Positions 6,351 to 9,668 of a stretch of DNA of 9,668 bases are shown one piece after another. Source of the DNA: UBA5359 sp028699365 [NCBI: bacterium] (GTDB lineage: Bacteria; UBP13; UBA5359); contig JAQVUQ010000076.1 of assembly GCA_028699365.1 (NCBI GenBank), forward strand, positions 1 to 9,668. The letters run 5' to 3'. Under the pieces are notes generated by a model. That model did no database searches and was not told the DNA's origin. It saw only the letters and a program-made list of their open reading frames with translations. How positions within the stretch are numbered: the stretch's first letter is position 1; each line of letters opens with the position of its first letter. The position numbers were made by a program, and so were the translations under genes.

Positions 6351-6545
6351 ATGATGGCAACAGGAGTAAAATGGCAAGTATTGCAAATGATACAAGCCCT
6401 TCCTGATGAAGTTACTCTTGATGATGTAATGGCGGAGTTGTACTTCAAGCTGCAAGTCGATGCCGGGTTGAAAGAGCTTGACGAAGGGAAGAGCATTCCT
6501 CATGCAGAAGTAGAGGCACGTATATCAAGATGGCTGACAAAATAA
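6351..6545 (+). CDS. Antitoxin of a RelE/ParE-type toxin-antitoxin pair
   Basis: This 64-aa acidic protein would bind and neutralise the toxin encoded immediately downstream. The segment LPDEVTLDDVMAELYFKLQV followed by GLKELDEGKSIPHAEVEARI is typical of small addiction-module antitoxins, with a short N-terminal fold and a helical toxin-wrapping tail. ATG 6351 has GGAG (6340-6343) seven bases upstream; ATG 6354 and an in-frame TTG 6348 are alternatives. The stop overlaps the toxin start by 16 bases, the usual coupled arrangement. No convincing plus-strand promoter could be picked. Such antitoxins usually repress their own promoter, so the inverted repeat at 6218-6234 is a possible but unproven target. 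The pair looks more A+T-rich than its neighbours, which suggests separate acquisition. Confidence 0.8.
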   Translation: MMATGVKWQVLQMIQALPDEVTLDDVMAELYFKLQVDAGLKELDEGKSIPHAEVEARISRWLTK

Positions 6546-6826
6546 GATGGTCACCACGAGCTGTCGATAATCTTGAAAAGATTTGCAACTACATCGGCAA
6601 AGATTCGGAGTATTACGCTGCACTTTTTGCCAAAAGAGTTATTTCTATTGTTGAAGAGATCCCTCAATTCCCTGAATCCGGTAGAATCGTGCCGGAGTAT
6701 AGAGATAGAAACCTGCGAGAGAAAATTTACGATAACCATAGAATTGTTTACCGTCTCAAAGAAGAGCAGATAGAAATCGTAGCGATCTGCCGCTGTTCCC
6801 GGTTACTTGAGAATGCGTTAACTTAA
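6530..6826 (+). CDS. RelE/ParE superfamily toxin
   Basis: This 98-aa protein has the ParE/RelE pattern: IRWSPRAVDNLEKICNYI at the N-terminus, EIPQFPESGRIVPEY in the middle, and REKIYDNHRIVYRLKEE followed by a final strand with an Arg (SRLLEN). Family members either inhibit gyrase (ParE) or cleave mRNA on the ribosome (RelE). The sequence does not decide between them, though the FPESGR and RE...YRIVYR pattern is closer to ParE-like members. The gene starts inside the antitoxin gene, so translation is probably coupled. It ends 25 bases from the convergent clpB stop, and no clear intrinsic terminator separates them. Confidence 0.85.
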   Translation: MADKIRWSPRAVDNLEKICNYIGKDSEYYAALFAKRVISIVEEIPQFPESGRIVPEYRDRNLREKIYDNHRIVYRLKEEQIEIVAICRCSRLLENALT

Positions 6827-6851
6827 TAATAACCCTTTTTGTCATAAGGCT

Positions 6852-9416
6852 TCAACTGAAAGTCAATTCGCCGTTCTTCACCGTAACCCTGACCGCAGCG
6901 CCGTCGGAGATATCTCCCTCCAGCAGCTTCATGGCCAGTTCATCCTGCAGGCGTCTCTGGATGACGCGCTTCAGCGGCCTGGCGCCGTAGGCGGGATCGA
7001 AGCCCTCTTCAGCCAGCCTGGCTTTGGCCTCGTCAGTCAGATCCAGCGTGATGCCCTTCTCGGCCAGTCTCTGCCTCAGCTTTGCTACCTGGATGTCCAC
7101 GATGCGCTCTATCTCCGGACGCCCCAGCGGATTGAAGATAATGACTTCATCCACCCGGTTGAGGAATTCCGGCCGGAAGTGCTGCCGCAGAAGGTCCATG
7201 ACCGCCCGGCGGGACTTATCGTCCATACTCTCACCCAGCAACTGGCTGCCCAGATTGGAGGTCATGATGACGACGGTATTTTTGAAATCCACCGTCCGCC
7301 CATGGCCATCGGTCAGCCTGCCGTCGTCCAGCACCTGCAGCAGAATATTGAAGACGTCGGGATGGGCCTTCTCTATCTCATCCAGCAACACTACGGAATA
7401 CGGTCTTCTCCTGACCGTTTCGGTGAGCTGCCCTCCTTCGTCATAGCCTACGTATCCGGGAGGCGCCCCCACCAGCCGGGAGACGGAATGCTTCTCCATA
7501 TACTCGCTCATGTCTATGCGGATCATGGCCCGTTCGTCGTCAAAGAGGAACTCGGCCAGGGTGCGGGCCAGTTCCGTCTTGCCTACTCCTGTCGGCCCCA
7601 GGAAGATGAAGCTGCCTATGGGCCTGTCGGGATCGGACAGTCCGGAACGTGAGCGGCGTACCGCCCTGGCAACTGCTTCCACGGCGGCATCCTGGCCGAT
7701 AACCCGTCCCTTCATGACGCTTTCCATCTTCAGCAGGCGCTCTATCTCGCCTTCCATCATCCGGGCCACCGGAATACCGGTCCATTTGGCCACAACCTCG
7801 GCGATATCCTCGGCCTCGACTTCTTCTTTAAGCATCCGCTTATCCTTCTGGAGTTCGACCAGTTCCTTATTGGCCTCTTCCAGGGTGTGGGTCAGGTTGA
7901 GCTTGACGCCGAAACGGAGTTCGGCCGCCCGGGCCAGATCGCCTTTGCGCTCGGCTGCTTCTTCTTCCTGGCTGGCTTTCTCTATTGCTTCCTTGGTATG
8001 ACGAATGCGACCGATTATCTCCTTCTCCCGGCTCCAGTGCTCCTTCATGCCGGCGCTCTGCGCCCTGAGGCTCTCCAGTTCCTCCTCCAGCTTGCGCGAT
8101 CTTTCAGCCGAGGCTTTATCGCTCTCCCTGGACAGGGCCTGGCGCTCTATCTCCAGTTGCATGATGCGGCGCTCCACCTCGTCGATTTCGGTGGGCAGGC
8201 TGTCTATCTCTATGCGCAGGCGGGAAGCGGCCTCATCCATCAGATCCACGGCCTTGTCAGGAAGGAAACGATCGGTTATATATCGGTGAGAAAGTGTAGC
8301 GGCGGCCACCAGGGCATCGTCCATGATACGAACGCCGTGGTGCACCTCGTAGCGCTCCTTGAGCCCGCGCAGAATGGCGATGGCATCCTCCACCGACGGC
8401 TCCTGCACCACAACCGGCTGGAAGCGGCGTTCCAGGGCGGCATCCTTCTCTATGTATTTGCGGTATTCGTCCAGGGTGGTGGCCCCGATGCAGCGCAGCT
8501 CTCCCCTGGCCAGGGCCGGCTTGAGCATATTGGCGGCATCAACGGCACCTTCAGCCGAGCCGGCGCCCACCAGAGTATGCAGTTCGTCTATGAAGAGGAT
8601 TATCCCGCCCTCGGAAGAGGTTACTTCTTTAAGCAAAGCCTTGAGACGGTCCTCGAACTCGCCGCGGTACTTGGCCCCGGCTATCATGGCTCCCAGGTCC
8701 ATGGCTACCAGGCGCTTATCCTTGAGCCCTTCCGGCACATCGCCGCTGATGATGCGCCGGGCCAGGCCCTCCACGATGGCGGTCTTGCCCACTCCCGGCT
8801 CGCCTATCAGCACAGGGTTGTTCTTGGTGCGGCGCGACAGCACCTGGATGACCCGGCGTATCTCCTCGTCCCGGCCGATGACGGGGTCCAGTTTCCCCTG
8901 CCGTGCCGCTTCCGTCAGATCGCGGCTGAACTTCTCCAGCGCCTGATACTTGCCTTCGGGATTGGGATCGGTGACCCTCTGTGTGCCGCGTATATCGGTC
9001 AGCGCCTTGAGGATACTCTCTACGGTAGCACCTTTGGAGCGCAGTATCTGCCCAGCGTTCCCCTTATCCCCGGCGACGGCCAGCAGCAGGTGTTCCGTGC
9101 TGACGTATTCATCCTTGAAGCGCTTTATCTCTTCCCATGCCTGATCGAAAACATGTCGCAACCTGTCGGATATATACATCTGGCCGGCACCATGCACTTT
9201 GGGCGCGCGGGTTACGGCATCCCGCAGTTCCGTCGTGAGACCGCCGACATCCACCCCCAGCCTGGCCAGAACGGGAGAGGCCAGACCTTCCTCCTGTTGC
9301 AGCAGCGCCAGCAGCAGATGCTCGACGTCGACCTGCTGATGGCTGTTATCCTCGGCCAGTCCCTGTGCTATCTGAACGGCTTCCTGAGCCTTGACGGTGA
9401 ATTTGTCGAATCGCAT
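6852..9416 (-). CDS. clpB: ClpB disaggregase
   Basis: This 854-aa Hsp100 disaggregase works with the DnaK system to resolubilise aggregated proteins after heat stress. It has the normal family length. It contains a Clp_N domain (about 1-145), D1 with Walker A GEPGVGKT (205-212) and Walker B LFIDELH (D277, E278), and a long coiled-coil middle domain (roughly 395-525) rich in Glu, Arg and Lys that distinguishes ClpB from ClpC. D2 has Walker A GPTGVGKT (607-614), Walker B LLDEIE (D679, E680), pore loop GYVG and sensor-2 GARPLKR near the C-terminus. It lacks the ClpP-docking loop expected of ClpC. ATG 9416 is chosen because GGGAGGGA lies eight bases upstream and [14 protein letters not shown] is the canonical start. 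The upstream in-frame ATG 9434 would overlap that site. No CIRCE element is visible. A standard promoter lies just upstream. Confidence 0.97.
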   Translation of the reverse strand: MRFDKFTVKAQEAVQIAQGLAEDNSHQQVDVEHLLLALLQQEEGLASPVLARLGVDVGGLTTELRDAVTRAPKVHGAGQMYISDRLRHVFDQAWEEIKRFKDEYVSTEHLLLAVAGDKGNAGQILRSKGATVESILKALTDIRGTQRVTDPNPEGKYQALEKFSRDLTEAARQGKLDPVIGRDEEIRRVIQVLSRRTKNNPVLIGEPGVGKTAIVEGLARRIISGDVPEGLKDKRLVAMDLGAMIAGAKYRGEFEDRLKALLKEVTSSEGGIILFIDELHTLVGAGSAEGAVDAANMLKPALARGELRCIGATTLDEYRKYIEKDAALERRFQPVVVQEPSVEDAIAILRGLKERYEVHHGVRIMDDALVAAATLSHRYITDRFLPDKAVDLMDEAASRLRIEIDSLPTEIDEVERRIMQLEIERQALSRESDKASAERSRKLEEELESLRAQSAGMKEHWSREKEIIGRIRHTKEAIEKASQEEEAAERKGDLARAAELRFGVKLNLTHTLEEANKELVELQKDKRMLKEEVEAEDIAEVVAKWTGIPVARMMEGEIERLLKMESVMKGRVIGQDAAVEAVARAVRRSRSGLSDPDRPIGSFIFLGPTGVGKTELARTLAEFLFDDERAMIRIDMSEYMEKHSVSRLVGAPPGYVGYDEGGQLTETVRRRPYSVVLLDEIEKAHPDVFNILLQVLDDGRLTDGHGRTVDFKNTVVIMTSNLGSQLLGESMDDKSRRAVMDLLRQHFRPEFLNRVDEVIIFNPLGRPEIERIVDIQVAKLRQRLAEKGITLDLTDEAKARLAEEGFDPAYGARPLKRVIQRRLQDELAMKLLEGDISDGAAVRVTVKNGELTFS
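7255..7624. repeat. clpB D2 segment closely similar to clpC (copy 2)
   Basis: This is the partner of 111-480, in the same orientation. Identity extends to many third codon positions, more than in the D1 regions of the same two genes as judged by eye. It could serve as a site for recombination or gene conversion between clpB and clpC. Confidence 0.7.
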
Positions 9417-9448
9417 CTGTATTCCCTCCCGCACAATCCTGAGATTAT

Positions 9449-9493
9449 CTATATTTCAGCATAAAATCCAGGAGGGTTGTTGTCAAGGTTCAT
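9449..9493 (-). other. Possible 14-codon ORF upstream of clpB
   Basis: A minus-strand ATG 9493 preceded by AAGGAG with an 8-base gap opens a frame reading [14 protein letters not shown] and stops at 9449. The ribosome site is strong. However, the frame spans the predicted clpB -35 and -10 boxes, so it would be translated only from a transcript starting further upstream. It could be a leader peptide, the remnant of a truncated gene, or chance. Confidence 0.3.
9458..9486 (-). promoter_or_regulatory. clpB promoter
   Basis: Minus strand: perfect -35 TTGACA (9481-9486), a 17-bp spacer and -10 TATGCT (9458-9463, four of six). The predicted start near 9451 leaves about 35 bases of leader. The promoter overlaps the region that runs into the plus-strand PIN fragment. 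No heat-shock operator (CIRCE or HAIR-like) was seen near it. Confidence 0.65.
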
Positions 9494-9496
9494 AGT

Positions 9497-9668
9497 GTTA
9501 TCTCCTTATTCCGGGATACATTTGAGCTTGTCTTTCCCGTTAATAAAGTTACCACCGTTCTTGCGACCCTGCGGATAATATAATTCTGGAGGCTGCTGTA
9601 GAGGCTTCAGCCCGCTTTATTGTTTCCGGAGACGGACATCTGCTGGAGTTGGCTGAATGGGAAGGTAT
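9497..9668 (+). pseudogene. 5'-truncated, frameshifted PIN-domain toxin fragment (continues past window)
   Basis: The last 100 bases read CDPADNIILEAAVEASARF then IVSGDGHLLELAEWEG, the C-terminal signature of PIN-family toxin components (usual pattern DPDDN.ILEAA...YIVSGD.DLL.L). This frame has a stop upstream (TAA, 9544-9546). The frame shifted by one base carries SLFRDTFELVFPVNKVTTVL (9503-9562), which fits the preceding part of the same domain. A one-base deletion near 9562-9565 would join them. No start codon or N-terminal PIN motif (the first catalytic Asp) is found before 9497, where the clpB promoter region begins, so the 5' half seems lost. PIN toxins are Mg-dependent RNases; this copy should be inactive. 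A sequencing error could explain the frameshift but not the missing start. Confidence 0.6.

Noticed and set aside
6827-6851. Bidirectional terminator between the toxin and clpB genes
   Set aside because: There is a T run (CCCTTTTT) but no preceding stable stem, so no intrinsic terminator can be supported.
9417-9434. Six-residue extension of ClpB (MREGIQ)
   Set aside because: It would overlap the GGGAGGGA ribosome site, and the canonical MRFDKFT start follows directly.
7887-9464. Long plus-strand open frame (525 codons) opposite clpB
   Set aside because: It is antisense to clpB, has no recognisable motifs and is a mirror of the codon bias of the real gene. Similar plus-strand frames opposite clpC (995-2128 and others) are rejected for the same reason.
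9417-9668. CIRCE or other heat-shock operator before clpB
   Set aside because: No TTAGCACTC-N9-GAGTGCTAA-like repeat was found; only a standard promoter is visible.
1-9668. tRNA, rRNA, CRISPR array or insertion sequence
   Set aside because: No cloverleaf, rRNA core sequence, regularly spaced repeat array or transposase frame was recognised on either strand.

Overview
The window comes from a bacterial chromosome with roughly 50-55% G+C overall (estimated by eye) and sigma70-type promoters, several with a perfect TTGACA -35 box and a 17-bp spacer. Stress genes dominate it. The content is a ClpC-type unfoldase with a ClpE-like zinc finger and a UVR segment, a PerR-type peroxide sensor with 7-1-7 operators, and ClpB. 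It would fit a Gram-positive-like or Chloroflexota/Bacillota lineage, but the sequence alone does not settle the taxon.

Layout, mostly minus strand and read in the direction of transcription (right to left). At the right edge is the 3' part of a PIN-domain toxin gene on the plus strand, apparently 5'-truncated and frameshifted (9497-9668). Next is clpB (9416-6852) with its own promoter. A small antitoxin/RelE-ParE toxin pair follows on the plus strand (6351-6826), convergent with clpB. A 250-bp divergent intergenic region holds a strong promoter, a hairpin-forming inverted repeat at its -35 box and a perfect 14-bp palindrome in the leader. It drives a tightly packed three-gene operon (6099-3087): an unrecognised 264-aa protein, a P-loop-fold protein that appears to have lost its Walker A motif, and an intact DUF2791/BrxD-like ATPase. 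Seven bases after the operon is a 17-codon relic of a clp gene start (3080-3027). Then come perR (2818-2399) and clpC (2290 to beyond position 1).

Two signals stand out. First, the residues of the Fur-family protein match the B. subtilis PerR metal ligands at a constant offset of three, including Asp85 and the Per-box-specifying Asn61. Perfect or near-perfect Per-like boxes sit exactly on the clpC and perR promoters, which predicts peroxide control of ClpC and autoregulation of PerR. Second, the three-gene operon pairs an active with a degenerate BrxC/BrxD-type ATPase but lacks PglX, PglZ, BrxC and a helicase in this window. It is not a recognisable BREX locus and is the best candidate here for an undescribed system, possibly defence or stress related. 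The clp relic after it suggests its downstream neighbour was once a Clp unfoldase.

Truncated toxin and clp fragments, the toxin-antitoxin pair and the paralogous clp genes suggest a region that has been rearranged repeatedly. No rRNA, tRNA, CRISPR array or insertion sequence was found.
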